Assembly (NCBI RefSeq): GCF_009674685.1
Contig: NZ_WKJI01000002.1
Span: 682,001-746,000 of the forward strand
Direction: 5' to 3'
Length of the DNA: 64,000 nt
Source of the DNA: Pedobacter puniceum
Lineage (GTDB): Bacteria > Bacteroidota > Bacteroidia > Sphingobacteriales > Sphingobacteriaceae
The notes beneath the pieces are model-generated. The model was given only the letters and a program-made list of their open reading frames with translations. It had not been told where the DNA came from and did not search any database. Positions 16,354 through 26,510 of this stretch are shown here, piece after piece. Positions within the stretch are counted from its first letter, which is position 1. Every line of letters begins with the position of its first letter. The translations under genes and the position numbers were made by a program.

Positions 16354-17556
16354 CTAATATAGGAAATTATTGTAGGGATAAATTTTTTCATTAACCGCTT
16401 TAACCCGGTGGTAAATAACATCCCTTAACTCGTCTACATTTTCTTTAGCTGTTGCTGATATAAATACTGCCGGACTACTGTTTTTAGCCATCCAACTATT
16501 TTTAAATTCTGCTAAACCCATGGTTGGTTTTTCTTCATCCTCTACCTCCCAATCTTGCTCTACTTCTATAGGATTATAAGCATCAATTTTATTAAAAATC
16601 GTAATGGTTTCTTTATCTATGGCACCTAAATCTTTTAAAGTTTCATTTACGGTTTGCATATGATCTTCAAAATTTGGATGCGAAATATCTACCACATGCA
16701 TTAAAATATCAGCCTCACGCACTTCATCTAAAGTAGATTTAAAACATTCTATTAAATGGTGTGGTAGTTTTCTGATGAAACCTACCGTATCAGACATTAA
16801 GAAAGGTACATTCTCTAATACTACTTTTCTAACAGTAGTATCTAAAGTTGCAAATAGTTTGTTTTCTGCAAATACCTCAGATTTCGAAAGCATATTCATG
16901 ATGGTAGATTTACCCACGTTAGTATAACCTACTAATGCTACACGTACCAATTCTTTACGATTTTTACGTTGGGTTTCATTTTGCTTATCAATCTCTTTCA
17001 GGCGGTCTTTTAATAAGGATATTTTTTCTTTAATCATCCTTCTATCGCTCTCTATCTGTGTTTCACCAGGACCACGCATACCAATACCACCTTTTTGTCT
17101 TTCTAAGTGGGTCCACATCCGCGTTAAGCGAGGCAATAAATACTGTAATTGAGCTAGTTCTACCTGAGTTTTAGCTTGAAAAGTTTGGGCTCTTCGGGCA
17201 AAAATATCTAAGATTAAGTTACTTCTATCAAGCACTTTAACCTTCAACTCGTTTTCTATATTACGCAATTGCATCGGCGAAAGCTCATCATCAAAAACAA
17301 CTATATCTATCTCTTCTGCCTTAACATAAGTTTGTATCTCTTCTAGTTTACCAGTTCCTACAAAAGTTGCCCTATCTGGCTTTTGCATTCTTTGGGTAAA
17401 TACTTTTTCTGTTATCCCACCAGCTGTATCAACCAAAAAAGCAAGCTCTTCAAGGTATTCCTTTTGCTGTAATTCTGTGGTTCCGGGGGTAATAATACCT
17501 ACTAAAACGGCTCTTTCGGGCTTTGGTGCGGTATCGTAAAATTTCTTTCTCGCCAT
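16354..17556 (-). CDS. hflX: Ribosome-associated GTPase HflX
   Basis: 400 residues. The N-terminal HflX domain contains the motif VFDDELSPMQLRNIE and RSNLILDIFARRAQT, followed by the GGIGMRGPGETQIE linker. The G domain has P-loop GYTNVGKST (about residue 210), G3 DTVGFIRKLPH and G4 FNKID. HflX splits stalled ribosomes under stress in E. coli. The ATG at 17556 is the only plausible start. A 64-base gap separates it from rbfA, and 128 bases separate it from the upstream oxidoreductase gene. Confidence 0.95.
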   Translation of the reverse strand: MARKKFYDTAPKPERAVLVGIITPGTTELQQKEYLEELAFLVDTAGGITEKVFTQRMQKPDRATFVGTGKLEEIQTYVKAEEIDIVVFDDELSPMQLRNIENELKVKVLDRSNLILDIFARRAQTFQAKTQVELAQLQYLLPRLTRMWTHLERQKGGIGMRGPGETQIESDRRMIKEKISLLKDRLKEIDKQNETQRKNRKELVRVALVGYTNVGKSTIMNMLSKSEVFAENKLFATLDTTVRKVVLENVPFLMSDTVGFIRKLPHHLIECFKSTLDEVREADILMHVVDISHPNFEDHMQTVNETLKDLGAIDKETITIFNKIDAYNPIEVEQDWEVEDEEKPTMGLAEFKNSWMAKNSSPAVFISATAKENVDELRDVIYHRVKAVNEKIYPYNNFLY

Positions 17557-17631
17557 ATTTTTTACAAAGATACAATAAGCAAGCCATTTCGAGGTATTTT
17601 TGGGGGCTAACGCATGAACAGGTATGTGAAG

Positions 17632-17669
17632 AGGATAAAAAACAAAGTCTCCTTTAAAAGAAGACTTTG
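17632..17669 (-). terminator. Terminator after the Gfo/Idh/MocA gene
   Basis: On the minus strand CAAAGTCTTCTTT pairs with AAAGGAGACTTTG (one mismatch, short TA loop) and is followed by six T residues. It lies 16 bases after the stop codon at 17685 and would separate this gene from hflX. Confidence 0.75.
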
Positions 17670-17684
17670 CTAATATCTGGATGC

Positions 17685-19019
17685 TTAACTATTTCCTCTG
17701 GTAGGATGCGGAACTATAGACGACAAATCTTTTATCTTTACGGGCATTCCAGAATCGATACTTTTTCTGGCTGCCACACCTGTTAGGCAAGACATAGCCC
17801 CATCTCTACTTCCGGCTGCTTGTTTAAACGGGTCTGCTCCTGGGTTAAAGAGTTGTTTTCTTAGACGAATATCTCCACCGCCATGGCCTGCTTCGGTATT
17901 ATCTATTCTAATGTATGCTGTTTCACCAAAATTTTTGGTGATTTGTATTTCGTCATATTTCTCTTTTGGCCAAGGCTGACTTTCGTGTATCCAAGTATCA
18001 ATTTTTCCTTTTGTACCGTTAAATGATATCCGGTAACCTTCATAAGGAGAATAAGCTGTTAAAGAATAACTCACCTGTACATTATTTGCATATTTGATTT
18101 GTACGGCCATTTTATCAAAAATATCGATGTCTTCTCTAAAAACGCAGCCATCTCTTAAGTAGCCATCGTATTTTTCATTATCGGCATAGAGCTTCATTAA
18201 GCGGTCGTTTTTAGTCATATCAAAATAAAACTTACACTCGTTTTTATGCGGACAAGGTCTACAATTGGTAGACCTAAACGGACCATTTTTACCATAAAAC
18301 TCTAATGAGCCGTAAGCAAAAACCTCTACCGGGTCTGAGTTTAGCCACCAGTTTAATAAATCAAAATGATGGGTAGATTTATGTACCAATAAAGACCCTC
18401 CAAATTCTCTTTTACGATGCCATCTTCTAAAATAATCTGCCCCATGGGAAGTATCTAAATACCAATGAAAATCTACTGAGGTAACTTTACCAATTTCTCC
18501 TTTATTGATGAGCTCGTATATTTTCTGGCGATGTGGCGAGTAGCGATAGTTAAAAGTTACATGAACCTTTTTACCCGTTTTCTTCTCGGCATCTAAAATC
18601 AGCTGGCATTTATCTTCATCAATTGTCATGGGTTTTTCTGTAATGATATCTGCCCCAGCCTCTAGTCCTTTCACAATTTGCTCATGATGGGTGCTATCCA
18701 TAGTGGTAACGATTAATATGTCTGGCTTGGTTTCTTGTAGCATTTTATCCAGATTGGTATAAGTTGGGCAGCTTACATTCATTAATTGTTGCGCTGTTTT
18801 AACCCTACCGGGATTGATATCGCATAAGCCAACATATTCTACAGAATCCTTAAATTCTTTGATGACGGAGGTACCCCACATGCTAATGCCTCTTACACCT
18901 GTACCCACCAAAGCAACCTTTTTTTTGGGTATGTTTAGCGTACTTGCCAATAAAGTATCGGCAATTAAAGTTGCGGCCATAGCAGAGCCAGTTTGACGAA
19001 TAAATTTTCTGCGGTGCAT
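17685..19019 (-). CDS. Tat-exported Gfo/Idh/MocA family oxidoreductase
   Basis: 444 residues. The N-terminus MHRRKFIRQTGSAMAATL is a twin-arginine signal, so the protein probably folds with its cofactor and is exported. The Rossmann motif is VALVGTGVRG (about 35-44), followed by the family's EKPMTI near residue 130, which carries the catalytic-region Lys, and by a C-terminal GFO_IDH_MocA domain. Members use NAD(P) on sugars or cyclitols, and the exported Bacteroidota forms include glycoside-processing enzymes. Four Cys (NCRPCPHKNEC and a later DGC) could hold a metal. It appears to be a single-gene transcript with its own terminator. Confidence 0.88.
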   Translation of the reverse strand: MHRRKFIRQTGSAMAATLIADTLLASTLNIPKKKVALVGTGVRGISMWGTSVIKEFKDSVEYVGLCDINPGRVKTAQQLMNVSCPTYTNLDKMLQETKPDILIVTTMDSTHHEQIVKGLEAGADIITEKPMTIDEDKCQLILDAEKKTGKKVHVTFNYRYSPHRQKIYELINKGEIGKVTSVDFHWYLDTSHGADYFRRWHRKREFGGSLLVHKSTHHFDLLNWWLNSDPVEVFAYGSLEFYGKNGPFRSTNCRPCPHKNECKFYFDMTKNDRLMKLYADNEKYDGYLRDGCVFREDIDIFDKMAVQIKYANNVQVSYSLTAYSPYEGYRISFNGTKGKIDTWIHESQPWPKEKYDEIQITKNFGETAYIRIDNTEAGHGGGDIRLRKQLFNPGADPFKQAAGSRDGAMSCLTGVAARKSIDSGMPVKIKDLSSIVPHPTRGNS

Positions 19020-19240
19020 GTTTAATTTAGTTTTTGGTTATTTGAATTTAAGGATTAATATTTCTAAAAATTCAACAGCTGGGATGAAAATCTATGCAAT
19101 CGTTGCCGGAGATGCAGATTTATATTTGAAACCGCACTAATAATTATAAAAAACTCTTATACATATCATATCTTATATAAATAATAATTAATGAATTAGA
19201 TTAGCCAAATTTGCACTGTTTCACAAAATTCATATGCATC

Positions 19241-20674
19241 ATGAAAAAAATAACTATTGCAAAAGGCGACGGAATTGGTCCAGAGATTATGGATGCCACA
19301 CTAAAAATTATAATGGCTGCTGGTGCCCGTATTGAGGTTGAGGAAATTCTTATTGGTGAGCAAGTTTATCTTTCAGGGAATACTTCTGGTATTTCTTCAG
19401 AGTCTTGGGATATTGTACGCAGAAACAAGGTTTTCTTAAAAGCTCCAATTACTACCCCTCAAGGTGGTGGCTATAAAAGCTTAAACGTGAGTACAAGAAA
19501 ATTCTTGGGTTTATATGCTAACGTACGCCCTTGTATAAGTTTACACCCCTTTGTAAGTACCAAACACCCTAAAATGGATTTGGTTATCATCAGAGAAAAT
19601 GAAGAGGATTTGTATGCAGGTATAGAACATCAGCAAACAGATGAAGTTGTACAATGTCTAAAACTTATAAGCAGACCAGGGTGCGAGAAAATTATCCGTT
19701 ACGCTTTTGAGTATGCAAAGCAACAGAATAGAAAAAAAGTAACTTGCTTTTCTAAAGATAATATCATGAAACAAACTGATGGATTATTTCATCAGGTATT
19801 TAATGAAATAGCTGCCGAGTACCCAGAAATTAAAAACGAACACTGGATTGTTGATATCGGTGCAGCTAAAGTAGCAGATACTCCAGAAGATTTTGATGTG
19901 ATAGTAATGCAAAATCTTTATGGCGATATCATATCAGACATTGCAGCACAAATAACAGGATCTGTAGGTTTAGCGGGCTCATCTAACATTGGCGAAGAAT
20001 GTGCCATGTTTGAAGCTATACATGGTACAGCTCCAGATATTAAAGGTAAAAACATTGCAAATCCATCGGGCTTATTACAAGGTGCTGTGATGATGTTGAA
20101 CCATATTGGGCAAACAGATGTTGCCGAGAAAGTACATAACGCTTGGTTAAAAACTATTGAAGAAGGTACCCACACACCAGATATTTATGTAGAAGGTGTA
20201 AGCAAGAAAAAAGTAGGAACTAAAGAGTTTGCTGATGCTGTTATAGAAAATTTAGAGCAAAAGCCTAAGGTATTTAAGCCGGTTAATTATGCCAATAGCT
20301 CGGCTTTAAGCCTTCCTAAATATCAGCGAAAAGCACCTGCTAAAAAAGAACTTGTTGGGGTAGATGTTTTTGTAGATTGGAAAGGTCTTAACCCTGATGA
20401 ATTAGCAGCTAAACTTAAAAATATCGAAAACGAGCAGGTTTACTTGAAGATGATTACCAACAGAGGTATTAAAGTATGGCCAGAAGGTTTTAAAGAAACT
20501 TTTTGTACAGACCACTGGAGATGCAGATTTCAAAGCCAAAAAGATAGCTTAAACAATAAAGAAATTGTTGAGCTTTTAGCAAGAGCTATTGCGCATGATA
20601 TTGAAGTTATTAAAACAGAAAACCTTTACCATTTTGATGGCAAAGCAGGGTTCTCTTTAGGGCAAGGACAGTAA
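19241..20674 (+). CDS. icd: NADP-dependent isocitrate dehydrogenase
   Basis: 477 residues from the ATG at 19241. A TTG 30 bases upstream is in frame but would add an atypical Cys-rich segment. The isocitrate/isopropylmalate dehydrogenase core (about 1-335) has KGDGIGPEI, APITTPQGGGYKSLN, RENEEDLYAG, the catalytic-region Lys/Tyr segments and GTAPDIKGKNIANPSG. A C-terminal domain of about 130 residues follows, as in the long Thermus-type enzyme. It oxidises isocitrate to 2-oxoglutarate in the TCA cycle. A small unknown gene starts 17 bases downstream. Confidence 0.93.
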   Translation: MKKITIAKGDGIGPEIMDATLKIIMAAGARIEVEEILIGEQVYLSGNTSGISSESWDIVRRNKVFLKAPITTPQGGGYKSLNVSTRKFLGLYANVRPCISLHPFVSTKHPKMDLVIIRENEEDLYAGIEHQQTDEVVQCLKLISRPGCEKIIRYAFEYAKQQNRKKVTCFSKDNIMKQTDGLFHQVFNEIAAEYPEIKNEHWIVDIGAAKVADTPEDFDVIVMQNLYGDIISDIAAQITGSVGLAGSSNIGEECAMFEAIHGTAPDIKGKNIANPSGLLQGAVMMLNHIGQTDVAEKVHNAWLKTIEEGTHTPDIYVEGVSKKKVGTKEFADAVIENLEQKPKVFKPVNYANSSALSLPKYQRKAPAKKELVGVDVFVDWKGLNPDELAAKLKNIENEQVYLKMITNRGIKVWPEGFKETFCTDHWRCRFQSQKDSLNNKEIVELLARAIAHDIEVIKTENLYHFDGKAGFSLGQGQ

Positions 20675-20691
20675 ATTTAAATCATAAAGAA

Positions 20692-20946
20692 ATGAATACA
20701 TCAATTTTAAAAGGAGTTTATTCATCGCAAGAAGCGGAGGATTTATTAACGCAAATGATTCAGGTTAAGATTAAATTTCACGAGAATAAAATCAACAACA
20801 TCCATGCAAATGAAGAGGATATAAAAATGCGTGAAAACTGTATCAAACAATTACAAAAAGAGTTGTATGATTTTCGTCAGAACATCCAAAAGCAAGCTTA
20901 TAAAGTAAAACTGAATACAGAAATTAATATAGAGTTGGTAAATTAA
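20692..20946 (+). CDS. Small coiled-coil protein of unknown function
   Basis: 84 residues, no Cys, and no signal or membrane segment. The sequence is charged and mostly helical, with heptad-like spacing from about residue 15 to 70 (for example DLLTQMIQVKIKFHENKI and CIKQLQKELYDFRQNIQ). I recognise no family. It begins 17 bases after icd and ends before a terminator, so it is probably co-transcribed with icd. Normal codon use and a clean reading frame argue that it is real. Confidence 0.7.
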   Translation: MNTSILKGVYSSQEAEDLLTQMIQVKIKFHENKINNIHANEEDIKMRENCIKQLQKELYDFRQNIQKQAYKVKLNTEINIELVN

Positions 20947-20970
20947 AAAAGATTAAGTTGAACCCTAGAA

Positions 20971-21017
20971 AAGGCTTGAGACAAATTATACAAAAACAGT
21001 CTCGAGCCTTTGATTTT
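20971..21017 (+). terminator. Terminator of the icd operon
   Basis: AAGGCTTGAGAC (20971-20982) pairs with GTCTCGAGCCTT (20999-21010) with one wobble and a 16-base loop, followed by TGATTTTT. It lies 25 bases after the stop of the small gene. Confidence 0.7.
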
Positions 21018-21064
21018 TAATTTAAGGATTTTTGTATATTTAATAGTCGTTACAAAATCTAGAA

Positions 21065-21790
21065 ATGAAGATTAATCTAATTTATTTTTTGAAGTTTTTA
21101 TTGTTTATCAGCTTCAAAAGCTTTGCTCAAGATGCGGATACATTTACCACTAATAATGTAATGAGCTTAGTGGCACCAAAAAATCATCAAGAAACTGAAT
21201 ATCATTTGCAGCAATTCTTAAGAACTACTAAAAGTTTGGTTATTCCGATAGCATTTACTACTTATGGTTTTATGGCTATTGAAAACCATCCTTTAAGACA
21301 AATTAATTCGGAGTTTAGAGAAGAAATTTTAGAGCATCATCCACAATTTGGAACTAAGATTGATAATTATCTTCAATTTTCCCCTTCTTTACTCGCATTT
21401 TCTATGAAATTAGCAGGTAATAAAGGTAAGCATGATATGTTACAAACTTTTAAATTACATGCAGCCTCTACTATATTGATGGCTGGTACAGTTTATCTTT
21501 TAAAAACCAATACCCATTTGTTAAGACCAGATGCTAGTGCTAGAAATTCTTTCCCATCTGGACATACTGCAACTGCTTTTGTAGGAGCTGAAATTTTACA
21601 TCAAGAATTTAAACATACAGCACCTATTTTAAGTTATAGTGGATATTTAGCTGCAGGAGCAACTGGAGCTTTAAGAATGTATAATAACAGGCATTATTTT
21701 AGTGATGTAATTACTGGAGCCGGAATAGGTATATTAACCACTAAAGCTACTTACTGGCTGGATAAAAAATTACACGCCAAACATCATTAA
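21065..21790 (+). CDS. PAP2-superfamily phosphatase
   Basis: 241 residues with an N-terminal signal peptide ending near SFAQ (residue 21). The three acid-phosphatase motifs are all present: KTNTHLLRP (about 155-163), PSGHT (about 173-177) and RMYNNRHYFSDV (about 207-218), with the catalytic His residues in the second and third. Hydrophobic stretches between them are modest, so it may be periplasmic or loosely membrane-bound. Substrates in the family are lipid phosphates such as undecaprenyl or phosphatidic derivatives. It is a single gene with its own terminator. Confidence 0.9.
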   Translation: MKINLIYFLKFLLFISFKSFAQDADTFTTNNVMSLVAPKNHQETEYHLQQFLRTTKSLVIPIAFTTYGFMAIENHPLRQINSEFREEILEHHPQFGTKIDNYLQFSPSLLAFSMKLAGNKGKHDMLQTFKLHAASTILMAGTVYLLKTNTHLLRPDASARNSFPSGHTATAFVGAEILHQEFKHTAPILSYSGYLAAGATGALRMYNNRHYFSDVITGAGIGILTTKATYWLDKKLHAKHH

Positions 21791-21792
21791 AT

Positions 21793-21830
21793 AAAAATCC
21801 CTGCTGTAAGTTTACAGCAGGGATTTTTTA
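21793..21830. terminator. Bidirectional terminator, PAP2 / efflux operon
   Basis: A long perfect hairpin AAATCCCTGCTGTAA / TTACAGCAGGGATTT (21795-21826) is flanked by A on the left and T on the right. It lies 3 bases after the PAP2 stop and 13 bases before the stop of the convergent outer-membrane factor gene. Confidence 0.9.
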
Positions 21831-21842
21831 TGAGGCAGAAAA

Positions 21843-23264
21843 TTAATTCCAACCACCGCCTAATGCTTTGTAAATATTTACTTGTGCATCTAGCTGTTTT
21901 AACTTGATTTCTATCAAATCTATTTTAGCATCTAAAGCTTCTCTTTGTGTAGATAAAACCTCTATATAATCTGCTCTAGCAGAGCTAAACAAATTGTTTG
22001 AAATGGTTATTGATTGTGTTAAAATATCTACTTCTTTTGCTTTAGTTTCATAACTTTTACTAAAATTATCAATTCTAGAAAGTTGATTCACCACTTCTAT
22101 ATGTGCATTTAAGATAGAACGCTCATAATTAAAAACCGCTTGTATTTGCTTTTCATTTGCATTAAAATAAGTTGCTTTAATAGCATTCTTATTTACCAAT
22201 GGCGCTATCAAATCGCCAGCCAGATTATACATTATTGATTCTGGCTTTAACAAATAAGTTGGGTTAAAACCCTGAAAACCTAAACCGGCTTGTATACTAA
22301 ATGATGGGTAAAAATTAGCTCGAGCGACTTTTACGTCTAATTTTGCTGCTTCAAGTTCTAACTCAGCCTGATGAATATCAGGACGATTTTGCAATAATTG
22401 CGATGGAACACCAGCAGCAATAAAATCAATAGTAACATGATTAAATACGGCTGCATTACGAGTTACCTTTTGCGGAAAACGTCCGGTTAAAAAGTTAATT
22501 CTATTTTCTGTTTCTATCACTTTTTGCTGAATCTCAAATTGCAGATTTTTGGTATAGAGCAATTGCGCCTCGAAACGGTTTACAGCTAATTGAGATACTT
22601 TTGCAGCTTCTTTTTGTAATTTAACAATTTGAAGCGCATTGTCTTGCAACTCTATATTTTGCTTGATAATTCCTAATAAATTATCTAAAGCCATCAATTC
22701 GTAATAAGAACTCGCTATCTCTGAAATGAGATTAGTAACCATAAAGTTTTTCCCTTCGATAGTGGTTAAATACCTTAAAACAGCCGCCTTCTTAGCATTA
22801 TGAAGCTTTTTCCATACATCTAATTCCCAAGATAAAAAAGAACCTAATTTAAAATCGCCAACATATTTGGGTCCTTTTTCAGGATTTTCTTTTAAATCAT
22901 CTTCAGAGAAACCGTCCCAAGTGTACTTACCCGCTTTGTCTAAACCGGCAGCACCTCCTAAATGTATAAATGGTAAATATTCCCCTTTCCTAGCTCTAAC
23001 CTCGTTTTTACTTATTTCTATCTCACGTAAAGTGATATTTAACTCTTGATTATGAGCAAGCGCTGTATCAATAAGAGCTATTAACTGAGGCTCTTTAAAA
23101 TAGCTTTTCCACTTCATTTTTGCCGAGTTTAAAGTATCCTGAGAACTGTTATAGGTAATAGGAGTTACTTTATTTTCTTGTTTACTGCTTACAACTGGTA
23201 CTTTACACGCACCAAGCCATACTATACAGATGACAAGTACAACATACTTAGCTGTTATTTTCAT
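21843..23264 (-). CDS. RND efflux outer-membrane factor (TolC/NodT-type lipoprotein)
   Basis: 473 residues. The signal peptide ends in a lipobox (VWLGAC, Cys20). Two outer-membrane efflux repeats follow. The typical features are the N-terminal LIDTALAHNQELNITLREIE, the centre VPSQLLQNRPDIHQAELELEA and long coiled helices, ending QLDAQVNIYKALGGGWN. It forms the outer-membrane channel of the tripartite pump encoded upstream. Its start overlaps the end of the pump gene by 17 bases, so the three genes form one operon in the order adaptor, pump, channel. Confidence 0.94.
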   Translation of the reverse strand: MKITAKYVVLVICIVWLGACKVPVVSSKQENKVTPITYNSSQDTLNSAKMKWKSYFKEPQLIALIDTALAHNQELNITLREIEISKNEVRARKGEYLPFIHLGGAAGLDKAGKYTWDGFSEDDLKENPEKGPKYVGDFKLGSFLSWELDVWKKLHNAKKAAVLRYLTTIEGKNFMVTNLISEIASSYYELMALDNLLGIIKQNIELQDNALQIVKLQKEAAKVSQLAVNRFEAQLLYTKNLQFEIQQKVIETENRINFLTGRFPQKVTRNAAVFNHVTIDFIAAGVPSQLLQNRPDIHQAELELEAAKLDVKVARANFYPSFSIQAGLGFQGFNPTYLLKPESIMYNLAGDLIAPLVNKNAIKATYFNANEKQIQAVFNYERSILNAHIEVVNQLSRIDNFSKSYETKAKEVDILTQSITISNNLFSSARADYIEVLSTQREALDAKIDLIEIKLKQLDAQVNIYKALGGGWN

Positions 23265-26200
23265 CGTCTTTTTTATTTCTAATGCGTTTAATAATTTTTT
23301 GGATTTTCTTGCTTAATGCAGAATCAGAATGGCTTTCTACAAAGTCTTCACTTAATGGGTTTTCATCTTCATCTTTAATCAAATGCTTACCTTCTTGTAG
23401 CTTACCAAAAATGAAATAGAGACCAGGCACTATAATAACACCGAAAATGGTTCCGAAAAGCATACCACCTAATGCAGATGCACCAATAGTATGGTTACCC
23501 ACAGCCCCAGGACCAGTAGCTATTACCAGAGGAATTAAACCGGCAATAAAGGCAAAGGAAGTCATTAATATTGGTCTGAAACGAGCTTTCGCCCCTTCTA
23601 TAGCAGCATCTAATACGGTAGCACCTTTATGATGTTTCTGGACGGCAAATTCTACAATTAATACAGCATTTTTTCCTAGCAAACCTACCAGCATAATTAA
23701 ACCAACCTGTGCATAAACATCATTGGCTAAGCCCATAGCTTTTAACAAGAAAAAAGAGCCAAATATACCTGGAGGCAACGATAGTAGAACCGCCAAAGGC
23801 AGAATAAAACTTTCGTACTGTGCAGCTAAAATCAGATAAACAAAGAATAATACTACTAAGAATAAATACAAAGCTTCGTTTCCTCTTCTTGCTTCATCAT
23901 AAGAAAGACCTTCCCAGGCAATGTCATAACCACGAGGTAAAGTTTTTGCTGCTACTTCTTTAATAGCTTCTATAGCATCGCCAGAAGAATAACCGTTTGC
24001 CGGAACACCACTTATTAAAGACGATATATACAAGTTGTAACGAGCTATCTCATTTGGTCCTTGTGTTTTCTTAATCTTCATAAATGCAGAATAAGGAACC
24101 ATTTCTCCACTCTCGTTTTTAATAAACATATTTAAGATATCTGATGGTTGTTTCCTAAACTCTGGACCTGCCTGGGTATAAACCTTGTAATAATTATTAA
24201 AGCGAATAAAGCCTTGCTCATAGGTACTACCAATCATTACATTTAAGTTCTCCATAGCATCTCCTACAGAAACTCCTTTTTGCATGGCCAATTCATTATC
24301 AACCAGAATTTCATACTGCGGATATTTTGCAGAATAGAAAGAAAATAAGCCACTTAGCTCTTTTCTTTCTTTTAAAGCCGCTAGAAACTCAGCATTAATT
24401 TTATCAAACTCTTGATAATCTACATCGCTACCTTTATCTAATAAACGTAAAGAAAAACCATCTGATGTTCCGTAACCCGGTACAGCAGGAGGTTCAAAAT
24501 ACTCGATATTAGCAGGAAGATCTTTTGATTTTTCTTCTAACTCTTCAATAACCTCTTTAACAGATTGCTCACGGTCTGACCAATCTTTCAAATTGATTAA
24601 ACAAGTACCAGCATTAGAACCACGCCCTTCGGTAAGTATTTCATAACCAGCTAATGAAGTAACTGATGAAACCCCTTCTATCTTTCTTGCTATAAGCTGA
24701 AGTTTTCTTGAAATCTCATTTGTACGCTCAAGCGTGGTACCCGGAGGGGTTTGAATAATTGCGTAAATTTGCCCTTGGTCTTCACTTGGGATGAAACCTG
24801 CCGGAAGAATTTTATTTACACCTACTATCCCAAAAGCAAATAAAATAAGGATACCAAAAGTTACAACTCTTCTGTTGACAATAAGGGTTAAGAATTTGGT
24901 ATATTTTCCGGTAATACGCTCAAAAGTTTGGTTAAACCAATCTATAAACATATTAATAGGTGTTTTTCTTTTGGGCTTACCATGTGTGTTTTTAAGTAAC
25001 ATGGCACACAAAACAGGTGTAAGTGTTAGTGCTACAAAACCCGATATCACAATGGCACTTGCCATAGTTAAAGAAAACTGACGATAAAGTACACCCACAG
25101 GTCCGGTCATAAAAGCAACAGGAACAAATACCGAAGTCATCACCAATGTAATAGCAATAATAGCCCCGCTAATTTCTCTGATTACCTTTTTTACAGCATT
25201 ATAAGGGGAGAGGTGTTCTTCTTCCATTTTCACATGGACGGCCTCTACCACAACAATGGCATCATCTACCACCACACCAATAGCCAACACCAAGGCAAAA
25301 AGTGTTATGAGATTGATACTTAGGCCGAAGAAATTCATTAGTGCAAAGGCCCCAATAAGAGAGACCGGTACGGCAAGAATAGGGATAATGGTAGAGCGCC
25401 AATCGCCAAGGAAAATAAAGACAACAATAGCTACCAAAATAAAGGCTTCTACTAAGGTATGTAGTACTTTATCTATAGAGGCATCAACAAACTTTGAAAC
25501 ATCATAGTTAATCTCATAATCAACACCCGGAGGGAAATCTTTTTTAAGCTCTTGAAGCTTTGCCTTTACCTCATCAATAACCATATTGGCATTACTTCCC
25601 GGGTTTTGTTTAAGTACGAGTGATGCCGAAGGATGGCCGTCTTTATTAGAATAAATATCCACAAACTCACTACCCACTTCAACCTCGGCTACATCTTTTA
25701 ACTTTAGTATTTCACCATCGGCATTAGCCTTAATCACAATATTCTGGTATTGTTCTGGTGTATTATACCATCCTTTATAGGTAAAAACATATTCTTGTGA
25801 TTGTGCTGTTTTACCAGAACTTAAGCCAACCCTACCTGGTCTGGCCAAAACACTTTGTTCGTCTATAGCTTTTAAAACTTCATCGGCAGAAATGCTATAA
25901 GCTCTCATGCGCTCGGGATTTAACCAAACTCTGATAGCAAAAGACCTACTACCTATGGCTTGGGCAAAACCCATCCCTTTTATACGCTGTAATTCTGGTA
26001 AGATGTATGTGTTAGCATAATTGAATAAGAACTTTTCATCTACATTTTTTTCTTTACTGTAGAGGTTCAGATACATCAACATGCTGGGTTGTAAAGGCGA
26101 GATAATTACACCTTCTCTTTGCACCAATGGAGGTAAATTAGTCATGATTTGATCTACCCTAGATTTTACTCTTACTGCTGCAAGTGTGGGATCTGTACCT

Positions 26201-26487
26201 GGCTCAAAAATTACTTCAATAGTTGCTTCGCCGGCACTGGTTGCATCAGAAAGAATGTATTGCATACCTTGTACACCGTTAATAGCTCTTTCTATAATAG
26301 TTAAGGTAGATTTTACCAGAACATCGGCATTAGACCCCGGAAATTCTATAAAGATATTTACCCTTGGCGGCGCTATTTCTGGAAACTGCGCTACTGGAGA
26401 CGAGTTAATGGCCAGTAAACCCATGAAAACAATTACCACAGAAAGGGCAATTGCCAGAACCGGCCTTTTTATAAATTTATTAAACAT
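23248..26487 (-). CDS. RND inner-membrane efflux pump, HAE1/AcrB type
   Basis: 1079 residues with the AcrB layout: TM1, a large periplasmic loop, TM2-6, TM7, a second loop and TM8-12. The proton-relay Asp pair is seen in AIGVVVDDAIVVVEAV (TM4) and the relay Lys in GLLGKNAVLIVEFA (TM10). The opening FIKRPVLAIALSVVIVFMGL and MSGPVGV-like MTGPVGVLYRQFSLT are also typical. This points to the hydrophobic/amphiphilic drug branch, not to the heavy-metal branch. A charged C-terminal tail of about 50 residues is longer than in AcrB. Substrates cannot be read from sequence. Confidence 0.95.
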   Translation of the reverse strand: MFNKFIKRPVLAIALSVVIVFMGLLAINSSPVAQFPEIAPPRVNIFIEFPGSNADVLVKSTLTIIERAINGVQGMQYILSDATSAGEATIEVIFEPGTDPTLAAVRVKSRVDQIMTNLPPLVQREGVIISPLQPSMLMYLNLYSKEKNVDEKFLFNYANTYILPELQRIKGMGFAQAIGSRSFAIRVWLNPERMRAYSISADEVLKAIDEQSVLARPGRVGLSSGKTAQSQEYVFTYKGWYNTPEQYQNIVIKANADGEILKLKDVAEVEVGSEFVDIYSNKDGHPSASLVLKQNPGSNANMVIDEVKAKLQELKKDFPPGVDYEINYDVSKFVDASIDKVLHTLVEAFILVAIVVFIFLGDWRSTIIPILAVPVSLIGAFALMNFFGLSINLITLFALVLAIGVVVDDAIVVVEAVHVKMEEEHLSPYNAVKKVIREISGAIIAITLVMTSVFVPVAFMTGPVGVLYRQFSLTMASAIVISGFVALTLTPVLCAMLLKNTHGKPKRKTPINMFIDWFNQTFERITGKYTKFLTLIVNRRVVTFGILILFAFGIVGVNKILPAGFIPSEDQGQIYAIIQTPPGTTLERTNEISRKLQLIARKIEGVSSVTSLAGYEILTEGRGSNAGTCLINLKDWSDREQSVKEVIEELEEKSKDLPANIEYFEPPAVPGYGTSDGFSLRLLDKGSDVDYQEFDKINAEFLAALKERKELSGLFSFYSAKYPQYEILVDNELAMQKGVSVGDAMENLNVMIGSTYEQGFIRFNNYYKVYTQAGPEFRKQPSDILNMFIKNESGEMVPYSAFMKIKKTQGPNEIARYNLYISSLISGVPANGYSSGDAIEAIKEVAAKTLPRGYDIAWEGLSYDEARRGNEALYLFLVVLFFVYLILAAQYESFILPLAVLLSLPPGIFGSFFLLKAMGLANDVYAQVGLIMLVGLLGKNAVLIVEFAVQKHHKGATVLDAAIEGAKARFRPILMTSFAFIAGLIPLVIATGPGAVGNHTIGASALGGMLFGTIFGVIIVPGLYFIFGKLQEGKHLIKDEDENPLSEDFVESHSDSALSKKIQKIIKRIRNKKDDENNS

Positions 26488-26510
26488 GATTTTAATTTTA
26501 GATGTAGGCC

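Noticed and set aside
16370-16385. Additional TAGGGATA word near the end of hflX
   Set aside because: A lone copy inside or beside coding sequence without an inverted partner; used only as a reminder that the motif also occurs by chance.
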